Below, piece by piece: positions 27,634 through 35,606 of a stretch of DNA of 64,000 nucleotides (position 1 is its first letter; each line of letters begins with the position of its first letter). The DNA lies in NCBI RefSeq assembly GCF_029760915.1, contig NZ_CP121685.1, forward strand, positions 966,001-1,030,000, read 5' to 3'. This stretch comes from Olleya sp. YS (GTDB lineage Bacteria; Bacteroidota; Bacteroidia; Flavobacteriales; Flavobacteriaceae). Position numbers and translations under genes: made by a program. The notes under the pieces are model-generated. The model searched no databases and was not told the DNA's origin. It worked only from the letters and a program-made list of their open reading frames with translations.

Positions 27634-28623
27634 ATGTTCCCACTAAGAAGAAACCGAAGACTAAGAACCAACGAAGCTATTAGAAGTTTAGTTAGAGAAA
27701 CTATTATCTCGCCTTACGACTTTTTAGTGCCACTTTTTATAGTAGAAGGAAAGGGTGTAAAAGAAGAAATTGCGTCGATGCCAAACTACTATCGATACAG
27801 TTTAGACTTGTTAGAACAAGAAGTCAAGGACCTTTGGAAACTGGGTTTAAAATCTGTTTTACTATTTGTTAAAGTACCAGACCAATTAAAAGACAATAAA
27901 GGGACTGAAGCACTTAATCCTGATGGATTAATGCAACGTGCCATTAAAACAGTTAAAAACGTATGTCCAGACATGCTAGTGATGACAGACGTGGCGTTAG
28001 ATCCATACTCGTCTTTTGGACACGATGGAATTGTCTCAGATGGAAAAATAATTAATGATGATACTGCAGAAGTTTTAGCAGACATGAGTCTCTCTCATGC
28101 ACAAGCAGGAGCGGACTTTGTGGCACCAAGTGATATGATGGATGGTCGTATTTTAACCATTAGAGAAGCGTTAGAGGACGAAGGGTTTATAGATACAGGA
28201 ATCATGAGTTATTCGGCTAAATACGCATCTGCTTTTTATGGTCCTTTTAGAGACGCTTTAGATTCTGCTCCTGCAGATATTAAAGACGTGCCAAAAGACA
28301 AGAAAACCTATCAAATGGATTATGCTAACCGTTTTGAAGCCATTAAAGAAACCGAAATGGATATTGATGAAGGTGCAGATATTGTCATGGTTAAACCAGG
28401 TTTATGCTATTTAGATATTGTTAGAGAAATTAAAAACGTAGTAGATGTTCCAGTTGCAGTATATCAAGTGTCTGGCGAGTATGCTATGCTTAAAGCTGCA
28501 GCAGAAAAAGGGTGGTTAGATCATGATGCTGTGATGCTAGAACAAATTACAGCAATCAAACGTGCTGGTGCAGATGTCATTGCAAGTTACTTTGCAAAGG
28601 ATGTAGTGAAGTTAATTTCTTAA
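27634..28623 (+). CDS. hemB: Porphobilinogen synthase (delta-aminolevulinate dehydratase), Mg-type
   Basis: This 329-residue enzyme condenses two 5-aminolevulinates to porphobilinogen. Both Schiff-base lysines are visible: K196 in MSYSAKYASAFYGPF and K254 in DIVMVKPGLCYLD. The metal site reads TDVALDPYSSFGHDG (residues 118-132), with Asp where zinc enzymes have Cys, so this is the zinc-independent, magnesium-responsive class. It starts 4 bp after the methyltransferase gene and closes the haem gene string, ending convergently with the four-gene operon at 28643. Confidence 0.96.
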   Translation: MFPLRRNRRLRTNEAIRSLVRETIISPYDFLVPLFIVEGKGVKEEIASMPNYYRYSLDLLEQEVKDLWKLGLKSVLLFVKVPDQLKDNKGTEALNPDGLMQRAIKTVKNVCPDMLVMTDVALDPYSSFGHDGIVSDGKIINDDTAEVLADMSLSHAQAGADFVAPSDMMDGRILTIREALEDEGFIDTGIMSYSAKYASAFYGPFRDALDSAPADIKDVPKDKKTYQMDYANRFEAIKETEMDIDEGADIVMVKPGLCYLDIVREIKNVVDVPVAVYQVSGEYAMLKAAAEKGWLDHDAVMLEQITAIKRAGADVIASYFAKDVVKLIS

Positions 28624-28642
28624 CTATGCTTATCTAAAAAAA

Positions 28643-29857
28643 TTATTTAGAAGTCACAGACTCTCCAGAAGTTAACGCCCAATTTATACCAATGATAGTA
28701 ACTAAATTGTTATCACTTATTGGAAAATCTTTACCAAATCCTCCTGTTAAACTCATTTTCTTATTGATTTGATACGTAATATTTCCAACAGAACGATATT
28801 GTTCGTCATCACCATCACGTTGTAAATATTCATATGAAAGATTGAATTTGCCTAACTCTAACTCTAACTTTCCACCTATATCCCAAAAATTAGTATCAAA
28901 ATAATTTTGCTCTGCATCTATATTAAATCCGTTATCAATATATCTACTAATTGCATATAGATGAAAATAATTTTTATCGTTAAACGGAAGCGCTAAATCA
29001 AGGGTAAACCATCCTCCCAAACGTTTTGCGGAATTACTACTAAATGTATTCTCTTTAAACAATAAACTGTAAGCTACAGCTCCATCTAGTCTTAAAATAG
29101 GCTTGATGTTTTTTGGGTTATAATAGAATTTAACAATCCTTTGGCTGATATCATTAAAGTAAGCAGTTGCAAGGCTTTTCCCGTCAGTATATACTGATTT
29201 AAATTCAGGGTTCTGACTTAAGACCGTATTTGCGGTATCAATATAATTTTTTGGTATTGTTTTGTTCTTTACATATTCATCAGCCATTTCTCTAGTAACT
29301 ATTAAATTTGAAAAAACAAGAACACTATTATATTTGTTGAGTGCAGCGTTAGCATAAGGTTGTCCTACATCACTTAATATATTAACTAGTTTATCGGTTT
29401 GTTTTCTACTATACAATTGTAATAGCGTTGTTCTTAACCCAATAGCAATTAATTTTTTTTCTTCTTCAAAACCTTCAAACGCTTTATTAGTGTAAGCTAG
29501 AGAAAACGAAGAATTAGTTTGAATAGGTTTTAAAATAGGATCAATAACATATTTTCCTTTGTTATTAGTTCTTAATCCACGATAATCTTTATAAGATTTA
29601 TCTTTTGTATTTGGAATAAGCCAATACGGATTAGTTTCTAAAGCAATATTACCTTCAGAAAAGCCATTAGTTACATAAAGAGCTAAGCTTTTAAGGTTAT
29701 CAGGTGTGTTTATAGCTGTTGGCGATTCTTCAATAATTGTAAATGCTGGATTAGCGGTACTTTCAAAATTGAAATCGTTGACCGAAGCTTGGTTGTCTTC
29801 TTGAGCGTTAACTATAATAACATTTAGCGATAGAAAAAAAATAAGAACTTTTTTCAT
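28643..29857 (-). CDS. Secreted, probably outer-membrane beta-barrel protein, unknown
   Basis: I do not recognise this 404-residue protein. It has a signal peptide (MKKVLIFFLSLNVIIVNAQ). The C-terminal half alternates hydrophobic and polar residues in barrel-like strands (for example GGKLELELGKFNLSYEYLQ and NKKMSLTGGFGKDFP). A central region mentions ordinary helical segments (IAIGLRTTLLQLYSRKQTDKL). It is the last gene of a tight four-gene operon: the preceding stop lies 2 bp away. An outer-membrane location is inferred from strand pattern only. Confidence 0.65.
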   Translation of the reverse strand: MKKVLIFFLSLNVIIVNAQEDNQASVNDFNFESTANPAFTIIEESPTAINTPDNLKSLALYVTNGFSEGNIALETNPYWLIPNTKDKSYKDYRGLRTNNKGKYVIDPILKPIQTNSSFSLAYTNKAFEGFEEEKKLIAIGLRTTLLQLYSRKQTDKLVNILSDVGQPYANAALNKYNSVLVFSNLIVTREMADEYVKNKTIPKNYIDTANTVLSQNPEFKSVYTDGKSLATAYFNDISQRIVKFYYNPKNIKPILRLDGAVAYSLLFKENTFSSNSAKRLGGWFTLDLALPFNDKNYFHLYAISRYIDNGFNIDAEQNYFDTNFWDIGGKLELELGKFNLSYEYLQRDGDDEQYRSVGNITYQINKKMSLTGGFGKDFPISDNNLVTIIGINWALTSGESVTSK

Positions 29858-29859
29858 AT

Positions 29860-30312
29860 TTATTGGTTTAATGATTTGATAAATTCTCTATGAATACTTT
29901 TATGGTCTTTATTTAAAACAATTTCAATATTCTTTTCTACTGTAAACTGTTCAGCAGACACATTGTTATATTCATTTTCAAAATCAACAAGGGTAGAATA
30001 ATACGTTTTACGGTTGTCTTGGTCATAAACACTATATCTAATAAGCGTTCTTTCCTTAACTTTTTCCAAGTTTGGCTCTTGATTTATATCTACTATAAAA
30101 ATAAATTTTGCAGCTAAGATAGCTCGTTGTTCTGCTTGCTCTTTAGTAAAAGTTGCTGTATTAGAGTCATTGCTTAATACTTCAAAATCTGAATCATCAT
30201 TCTTTTTTTTAAGTGCAAATACCGTAGGTCCAACTTGTTTTCCAATAGTTTCTACATCTGTAATGTTTATTGTTATCTTTTGATTGTTATTAAAAGTTTC
30301 AAATGCTTCCAT
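29860..30312 (-). CDS. Soluble protein of unknown function in four-gene operon
   Basis: This 150-residue protein has no signal peptide and no membrane helix. It begins with a beta-rich segment (KITINITDVETIGKQVGPTVFALKKK), has a helix (KEQAEQRAILAAKFIF), and ends with a charged tail. No catalytic motif is apparent. The gaps to its neighbours are 2-3 bp, so it is certainly cotranscribed with the membrane and barrel proteins. Its function is unknown. Confidence 0.6.
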   Translation of the reverse strand: MEAFETFNNNQKITINITDVETIGKQVGPTVFALKKKNDDSDFEVLSNDSNTATFTKEQAEQRAILAAKFIFIVDINQEPNLEKVKERTLIRYSVYDQDNRKTYYSTLVDFENEYNNVSAEQFTVEKNIEIVLNKDHKSIHREFIKSLNQ

Positions 30313-30315
30313 AAT

Positions 30316-31035
30316 CTATTTTATTTTACTGTTTAACACCTCTTTTACCTCGCTAATGTCCATCTTATAGTTAACTAATTTTGGGATTTTTATAGCTTTA
30401 GTAATAGTACTATCCTTAGTGGTTAATAACGTTAGTTCAATTATTTTATCCTCTGTAAATTTAGCTTCAATTGTTACTTTATTTTCACCTTTTAGTTTAG
30501 ATACTTTTAATTGTTGAGTTTTTATAAAGTCTTTTAATCCTTCATCTTCATACCCAGAGATTGTATCTGCTCTAGCTTCAATTTTATCAAGTTTTGCTTG
30601 TGCAGCTTTATCTTTATTTAAAAAGTAAAAAGATATAGTCCCTCCTAAAATTATTGCAATTGTAGCTCTGGCAACCCAACGTTTGGCACTTATCACTTCT
30701 TCTTGTAGACCTTTGACTATTCTATTGTAAGCGTCATTTATTTTTAAAGGACTTCTTAAATCTAGGGTTTCTAATTGTGCTTTTTGACCAACTGATATTT
30801 TAAATTGAGCCAATAATAAAATAATATATGGTAAAATAAAGGCTAAATAAACTTTGTAATCTGTTGTCGCTGTAATTAACGAAGAGGTTAACCCAAGAAA
30901 AGTATAAAACCCTAATAAAGCTTTTAAATAATTACTTTGATTTTTTAAGTGTTTTTTTAAATTAGTAAACGTGTCATTTACTAATGCTTGACCTTTTTCT
31001 AACCAAAAAGTGTCAAAATCTTTTAGCTCGCTCAT
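30316..31035 (-). CDS. Three-helix membrane protein of unknown function
   Basis: This 239-residue protein has two close transmembrane helices near residues 38-85 (ALLGFYTFLGLTSSLITATTD and VYLAFILPYIILLLAQF) and a third near 120-138 (ATIAIILGGTISFYFL). A C-terminal domain of about 95 residues (DTISGYEDEGLKDFIKTQQL onward) is beta-rich and probably lies outside the cytoplasm. It overlaps the upstream 79-codon gene by 4 bp (ATGA). I know no family for it. It may be the inner-membrane element of the operon. Confidence 0.62.
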   Translation of the reverse strand: MSELKDFDTFWLEKGQALVNDTFTNLKKHLKNQSNYLKALLGFYTFLGLTSSLITATTDYKVYLAFILPYIILLLAQFKISVGQKAQLETLDLRSPLKINDAYNRIVKGLQEEVISAKRWVARATIAIILGGTISFYFLNKDKAAQAKLDKIEARADTISGYEDEGLKDFIKTQQLKVSKLKGENKVTIEAKFTEDKIIELTLLTTKDSTITKAIKIPKLVNYKMDISEVKEVLNSKIK

Positions 31036-31271
31036 GACTCATTAGATGTTATAAACACGCGTTGTTTATGTCCTGAAGGACATTCTACTACGATATAGTC
31101 TGTAATAGTGCCTGTATTAGTTAGTGTATTTTCTCTTGTAGGTTTAAAGTCTAATTCTTCTACTGGTCTAGCAACTACAGTATCTATGGAAGAAATGACA
31201 ACATTAAATTTAAGGGTGCAATCACCTTTAGAACAGGGCACCTCAGTGATTTTGTAAGTTTTAGTATCCAT
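31032..31271 (-). CDS. Small Cys-containing protein, unknown, first gene of four-gene operon
   Basis: This 79-residue protein carries VPCSKGDCTLKF (C13, C18) and VECPSGHKQRVF (C64, H68), which together could form a zinc ribbon of CX4C-CX3H type. The rest is beta-strand-like. It overlaps the next gene by 4 bp. The gene starts about 100 bp from the divergent CNNM/CBS gene, so the operon promoter lies there. Function unknown; a zinc-binding adaptor or regulator is one possibility. Confidence 0.58.
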   Translation of the reverse strand: MDTKTYKITEVPCSKGDCTLKFNVVISSIDTVVARPVEELDFKPTRENTLTNTGTITDYIVVECPSGHKQRVFITSNES

Positions 31272-31375
31272 AATTTAAATATTAAAATTTGGCTACTAAT
31301 TAGTGTATAGGGAATACTTTATTGACTACAAGTTAAAAAAATATAGCTATTTTTACAAAAACTATAATCTAATTA

Positions 31376-32461
31376 ATGGCTTTACTAATCTTTTATGGAG
31401 TAATCTCCATCTTCTTTTCGTTTTTGTGCTCCATACTTGAAGCAGTATTATTAAGTGTTACACCAACTTTTATAAATGTAAAAAAACAAGAAGGTAAACA
31501 CTACGCAACAAAACTTGAAGCTCTAAAAAGAGATGTGGATAGACCTTTAATAGCTATTTTAACTCTCAATACCATTGCCCACACTGTTGGAGCTATTTTA
31601 GTTGGTAAAGAAGCCGAAGGGTTATATGGTAATGGAGATGGTTATGGCGTATTCATAGTGTCTGCGGTAATGACTATATTAATACTAGTTGCTTCTGAGA
31701 TTATTCCAAAAACTATTGGAGCGACCTATTGGAAAAGCTTAGCAAATTTTACTACTAAAGCACTTAACATTTTAATTTTTCCTTTAAAATGGACTGGTTT
31801 ATTATGGTTGATGCAATTAACAACAAAATTGATAGGCGGTAAAGGTCATGGAAGTGTTTTAAGTCGAGAAGGGTTTTTAGTGATGGCAGATATGGCTCAT
31901 GAAGAAGGTGTTTTTGAAAGTAACGAAAGTAAGATTATTAAAAATCTATTAACTTTTAAGGAAGTTTTTGCAAAGGATATAATGACACCACGTACAGTAA
32001 TGAAATCTGAAAACGAAACGACTACAGTAGAAGATTTTTTTAGTAAAAACATGAATCTTCGTTTTTCCAGAATCCCTCTATATGCAGATACAGAAGACAA
32101 TATTAAAGGTCTAGTTTTAAAAGATGAAATTTTTAAAGAAATGGCTTTGGGTAATGGTAATAAAAAACTATCAGACCTTAAAAGAGATATAATAATAGTC
32201 AATCGTGATTTGGCTATTCCAACCCTTTTTGAAAAGCTTGTCGAAACCAGAAACCATATGGCTTTAGTAGTAGATGAGTATGGTTCCGTAAGCGGAATTG
32301 TAACCATGGAAGACGTGATTGAAACCTTATTAGGCATGGAGATTATGGATGAAAGTGATAACGTTAGCGATTTACAAAGTTTAGCTAGAAAAAGCTGGGA
32401 AGCACGTGCTAAAAAACTGGGCATTATTGACCAAAACGGAGAAGTGTCCAAGCCAGAATAA
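31376..32461 (+). CDS. CNNM/CBS-domain membrane protein (CorC/HlyC-like)
   Basis: This 361-residue protein has an N-terminal DUF21/CNNM transmembrane region (LLIFYGVISIFFSFLCSILEAVLLS, LNTIAHTVGAILVG, VASEIIPKTIGATYW). Two CBS domains follow in the cytoplasm (VFAKDIMTPRTVMKSENE onward, and ALVVDEYGSVSGIVTMEDVIETLLG). The conserved EAVLLS and EIIPKTIGA segments are characteristic. Relatives move Mg2+ or Na+ and respond to nucleotides through the CBS pair. The stop TAA overlaps the next gene's ATG by one base, so the two are cotranscribed. Confidence 0.87.
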   Translation: MALLIFYGVISIFFSFLCSILEAVLLSVTPTFINVKKQEGKHYATKLEALKRDVDRPLIAILTLNTIAHTVGAILVGKEAEGLYGNGDGYGVFIVSAVMTILILVASEIIPKTIGATYWKSLANFTTKALNILIFPLKWTGLLWLMQLTTKLIGGKGHGSVLSREGFLVMADMAHEEGVFESNESKIIKNLLTFKEVFAKDIMTPRTVMKSENETTTVEDFFSKNMNLRFSRIPLYADTEDNIKGLVLKDEIFKEMALGNGNKKLSDLKRDIIIVNRDLAIPTLFEKLVETRNHMALVVDEYGSVSGIVTMEDVIETLLGMEIMDESDNVSDLQSLARKSWEARAKKLGIIDQNGEVSKPE

Positions 32462-32934
32462 TGGAAGAATGCATCATCAAATCGCCTTTAGGTTACACCA
32501 AAATAGTAGGTGATAAAGATGGTATAAGTTCTGTAACAGTAATCAATTCAGAAGAAAAAGTAACCGATATTATTCCAGATGTTTTAGAAGATTGTGTGCT
32601 TCAGCTTAACGAGTATTTTGAAGGCACACGACAACAATTTAGCTTAAAACTAAATCCGCAAGGGACTATTTTTCAAAAACACGTTTGGGAAGAACTGCAA
32701 AACATCCCTTACGGAAAAACAACTTCTTACCTTTCGTTATCAAAAAAACTTGGAGACGTTAAAGCTATTCGTGCTGTTGCCAATGCTAACGGTAAAAACC
32801 CGTTATGGGTTATTGTTCCGTGTCATCGTGTTATAGGAAGTGACGGCAGTTTAATCGGTTACGCTGGCGGATTACACAGAAAGCAGTGGTTGCTAGAGCA
32901 TGAAAGCCCATACAAACAACAAACCCTGTTTTAA
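32461..32934 (+). CDS. ogt: Methylated-DNA--protein-cysteine S-methyltransferase (Ogt-type)
   Basis: This 157-residue suicide repair protein accepts the alkyl group from O6-methylguanine on C121 in VPCHRVIGSDGS. The DNA-binding helix-turn-helix segment IPYGKTTSYLSLSKKLG and the Asn hinge AVANANGKNP are present. The length matches the single-domain Ogt group rather than Ada. The ATG overlaps the CNNM gene stop (TAATG). The ogt versus adaB name is conventional. Confidence 0.92.
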   Translation: MEECIIKSPLGYTKIVGDKDGISSVTVINSEEKVTDIIPDVLEDCVLQLNEYFEGTRQQFSLKLNPQGTIFQKHVWEELQNIPYGKTTSYLSLSKKLGDVKAIRAVANANGKNPLWVIVPCHRVIGSDGSLIGYAGGLHRKQWLLEHESPYKQQTLF

Positions 32935-32982
32935 ATTCAATTCCTTTTAATTTTCTATATTTAATATTCTAAACTATTGTTA

Positions 32983-34137
32983 ATGAAATTTTTAAAAAAG
33001 CTCTTAAAAATATTGGTTGTTCTTTTTGGATTACTAATCGCAATCCTTTACATCACAGACACAGACTATCTTCTTAAAGCTGTTCGTACCATTTATATGC
33101 GTGGTTATACTACTGCGTTTTTAGACGATTATAAGCGCTTTGATAACCAAGTGATTGAAAACGGAACACCTCTACCTTGGCCAAACCACAAAGATTACAA
33201 TACAGCTACAGAAACTGAAACCTTACAAAAAGCTAATAAAGATTGGGGAACAGTAGCTTATGTTATTATTAAAAACGACAGTATTTGGTTTGAAAACTAT
33301 TATGATGGTTATAACGAAAACTCCAAATCCAACTCCTTTTCTATGGCTAAAAGCTATGTGTCAGGATTAATGGGTAAAGCCATAATGGAAGGTTATATAA
33401 AAAGTTTAGATCAACCTGTTTGCGACTTCCTGCCAGCATTTTGCGATGGTGAAGCAGCAAAAATGACGGTTGGAGATTTATCTAGCATGGCATCAGGAAC
33501 CAATTGGGACGAGGCTTATTACTCACCTTTATCAATAACCACACGTGCCTATTTTGATGATGATTTAAGAAAAGTAATGAATGGATTAAAAGTGGTTACA
33601 ACACCTGGACAAGCCTTTAAATATGCAAGTGGAGACACACAAATGCTAGCGATGGTTATTGAAAAAGCAACTGGTAAAAAACTATACAATTACTTAACCG
33701 ATAGCTTTTGGAAGCCATTAGGAAGCGAAAATCCAACCCTATGGCAATTAGATAGTGCAGAAGATGACTTAGTAAAGGCTTATTGTTGTATTGCGAGCAA
33801 TGCAAAGGATTTTGCACGTTTTGGTAAATTATATAAAGACCATGGTAAATGGAATGAGCAACAACTATTAGATTCGGCTTTTGTGGCAAAATCACTAAAA
33901 CCACGTTTCTCATCTAGTCCAGAATATGGTTACGGTTGGTGGCTTAAAAGCCAAAATGGAAAAGACTTTTATATGATGCGTGGACACCTAGGACAATATG
34001 TTATTGTACAGCCAGATGACAATGTCATTATTGTTAGATTAGGACACCAAAAATCTCCAGATGCTGGAATTGGTGCTTACACCAAAGATATATCGCTATA
34101 TATTGATGAGGCTTATAAGATGATGAATGCTAAATAA
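32983..34137 (+). CDS. Serine hydrolase, beta-lactamase/PBP-like, membrane-anchored
   Basis: I choose the ATG at 32983 (MKFLKKLLKILVVLFGLLIA) over an in-frame TTG 6 bp upstream; it gives 384 residues with an N-terminal membrane anchor. The catalytic SxxK is S120-M-A-K123 in NSFSMAKSYVSG. YASGDTQM supplies the YxS/N motif, and MRGHLGQYVIVQP the third motif as HxG. The family (class C beta-lactamase-like) includes esterases and D-amino-acid peptidases, so resistance should not be assumed. It probably faces the periplasm. Confidence 0.84.
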   Translation: MKFLKKLLKILVVLFGLLIAILYITDTDYLLKAVRTIYMRGYTTAFLDDYKRFDNQVIENGTPLPWPNHKDYNTATETETLQKANKDWGTVAYVIIKNDSIWFENYYDGYNENSKSNSFSMAKSYVSGLMGKAIMEGYIKSLDQPVCDFLPAFCDGEAAKMTVGDLSSMASGTNWDEAYYSPLSITTRAYFDDDLRKVMNGLKVVTTPGQAFKYASGDTQMLAMVIEKATGKKLYNYLTDSFWKPLGSENPTLWQLDSAEDDLVKAYCCIASNAKDFARFGKLYKDHGKWNEQQLLDSAFVAKSLKPRFSSSPEYGYGWWLKSQNGKDFYMMRGHLGQYVIVQPDDNVIIVRLGHQKSPDAGIGAYTKDISLYIDEAYKMMNAK

Positions 34138-34148
34138 TTAAATGTAAT

Positions 34149-34862
34149 ATGATTTCTAAACTCAACCTAGAAAACATCCTATTTTTAGATATCGAAACCG
34201 TTCCAGAAACACAATTCTTTAAGGAATTAGACGCAACCAAACAAGAGCTTTGGGACGCTAAATCGAGCTACCAAAGAAAAGATGAATTTACTGCTGAAGA
34301 ATTTTATAATCGTGCAGGTATTTGGGCAGAATTTGGAAAAATTATTTGTATTTCGGTTGGGTATTTTACTATTCAAGGCGATACGCGTTTGTTTAGAACC
34401 ACGTCGTTTTATAGCGAAGAACGAGAACTTTTAAAAGAATTTAAAAACTTATTAATCTCTCATTTTAGTCAAGCAAAACATTTGCTATGTGCGCACAATG
34501 GAAAAGAATTTGATTTTCCGTACATAGCAAGACGAATGATAATCCATAATATAGAATTACCATATAAATTAAACTTATTTGGTAAAAAACCATGGGAAGT
34601 ACCACATTTAGATACTTTAGAATTGTGGAAATTTGGTGACTACAAAACTTACACCTCATTAAAACTAATGACAAACGTGTTAGGTATACCATCACCAAAA
34701 GATGATATTGATGGCAGCGAAGTCTATCGAGTTTATTATGAAGAAAACGATATTGACCGCATTATCACGTATTGCGAAAAAGACACCATTGCTGTAGCGC
34801 AAATCTTTTTACGACTTCGTGGTGATAGTATTTTGAGTGATGAGGAGATTATTCATGTATAG
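34149..34862 (+). CDS. Predicted 3'-5' exonuclease (DnaQ-like, PolB-type exonuclease)
   Basis: This 237-residue protein has the DEDD exonuclease signature: D14 and E16 in LFLDIETVPE, Asp in AHNGKEFDFPYIARRM, and the last motif YCEKDTIAVAQIF. The spacing and the long insert after motif I match the predicted PolB-like exonuclease family (DNA_pol_B_exo2), whose role is undefined. It ends shortly before the integron-like cassette. A weak hairpin (ATATCCC / GGGATAT, 34884-34908) may end its transcript. Confidence 0.82.
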   Translation: MISKLNLENILFLDIETVPETQFFKELDATKQELWDAKSSYQRKDEFTAEEFYNRAGIWAEFGKIICISVGYFTIQGDTRLFRTTSFYSEERELLKEFKNLLISHFSQAKHLLCAHNGKEFDFPYIARRMIIHNIELPYKLNLFGKKPWEVPHLDTLELWKFGDYKTYTSLKLMTNVLGIPSPKDDIDGSEVYRVYYEENDIDRIITYCEKDTIAVAQIFLRLRGDSILSDEEIIHV

Positions 34863-34935
34863 TAATTAATAGTAAAAGTAATCATATCCCGAAAAACTCA
34901 AGGGATATTCATTATTTTAGTCATTATATAGCTAG

Positions 34936-35596
34936 TTGTACGCAATTTGAGGAACCTATAAAAACCTACTGAATTTGGGAATTGTTTGTGAATTATACAG
35001 AATGTCTGACTCAAAAATTGAGGAGCTTAAAAAAATGGAATCAGAAGTTGCGGAGGAATTTCTCGATGAAAATTTTGCGAATATTTTTGGCAAATATCAT
35101 AAAGAAAATAATACTGTTTTTTTCAATGGACAAAGGTTGGGATATTACCAGATTCTTAATAAAACAAAACGACAATTCTGAAGATGGATTTTTAAAAATA
35201 CTTGACTCAAAATACATTGAATCTGGAAAAGCAAAACGTGTGAATGAATTACTTTGTGGAATAAATAGCGATGGAATAAAAGAAGTTTGCGACCGAAAAC
35301 TTATGGCTAAAAAGCAAGTTTATCTTGCGAAAAGATTAGAAAATTGGACTGAACAAAACTTCTGGAATTACATTTTACCTCATTTAGAGACATATAAAAA
35401 AGCATTTCAAAAAGCGGTAGAATTAAATCACGGAATAGTATTTCACTTTCACTAATGAATAAAAAACTGCGTACAACACCGTATATGATTTATTGCTAAT
35501 TCTAGCCTACTTACGAAAATCCTCGCGGATTTTCTATTCGGTTTGTATTTGCTAAATTAGTCGCTTAAACAACATAACTAATCTTATACAAACACG
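34936..35596 (+). mobile_element. Single integron-type gene cassette (DUF1877-like ORF plus attC-like site)
   Basis: This 661-bp unit starts at G/TTGTACGC (34935/34936) and ends at G/TTAACC (35596/35597). Its start, GTTGTACGC, is an exact inverted copy of GCGTACAAC (35469-35477), which opens the attC-like site at its 3' end. One ORF is read toward that site, as in ordinary cassettes. Removing the unit would join TATATAGCTAG to TTAACCAAAAATG of the next gene. No integrase is seen in the window, so this would be a lone or secondary-site insertion. Confidence 0.55.
34975..35455 (+). pseudogene. DUF1877-like gene with a +1 frameshift at a T7 run
   Basis: The first 50 codons (MGIVCELYRMSDSKIEELKK...) read in one frame and resemble the N-terminus of the DUF1877/YfbM family. 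That frame stops at 35181. From about 35124 the next frame continues with SMDKGWDITRFL, matching the family's DKxWDxxxxLL core, and runs to 35455. The switch point is a run of seven T in ACTGTTTTTTTCAATGG; with six T the ORF would be continuous at about 160 residues. It may be a real mutation, a sequencing error, or slippage. The family's function is unknown. Confidence 0.65.
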
Positions 35597-35604
35597 TTAA
35601 CCAA
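35469..35604 (+). repeat. attC-like recombination site (folded, imperfect palindrome)
   Basis: The site fits attC architecture. Box R'' is GCGTACAAC (35469-35477), which pairs with the cassette start GTTGTACGC. An unpaired ACC/GTGTTT spacer follows. L'' is GTATATGAT (35481-35489), which pairs with ATCTTATAC (35581-35589) except for one base. The inner arms CTAATTCTAGC (35496-35506) and GCTAAATTAG (35551-35560) pair with one bulge. The tip hairpin GAAAATCC-TCGC-GGATTTTC is perfect. Total length is about 130 bp, within the usual attC range. The outer core deviates from GTTRRRY at one position. Confidence 0.55.
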
Positions 35605-35606
35605 AA

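Noticed and set aside
31897-32451. 184-codon minus-strand ORF opposite the CNNM/CBS gene
   Set aside because: Long antisense ORFs arise from codon bias here; the plus strand carries an intact CBS pair.
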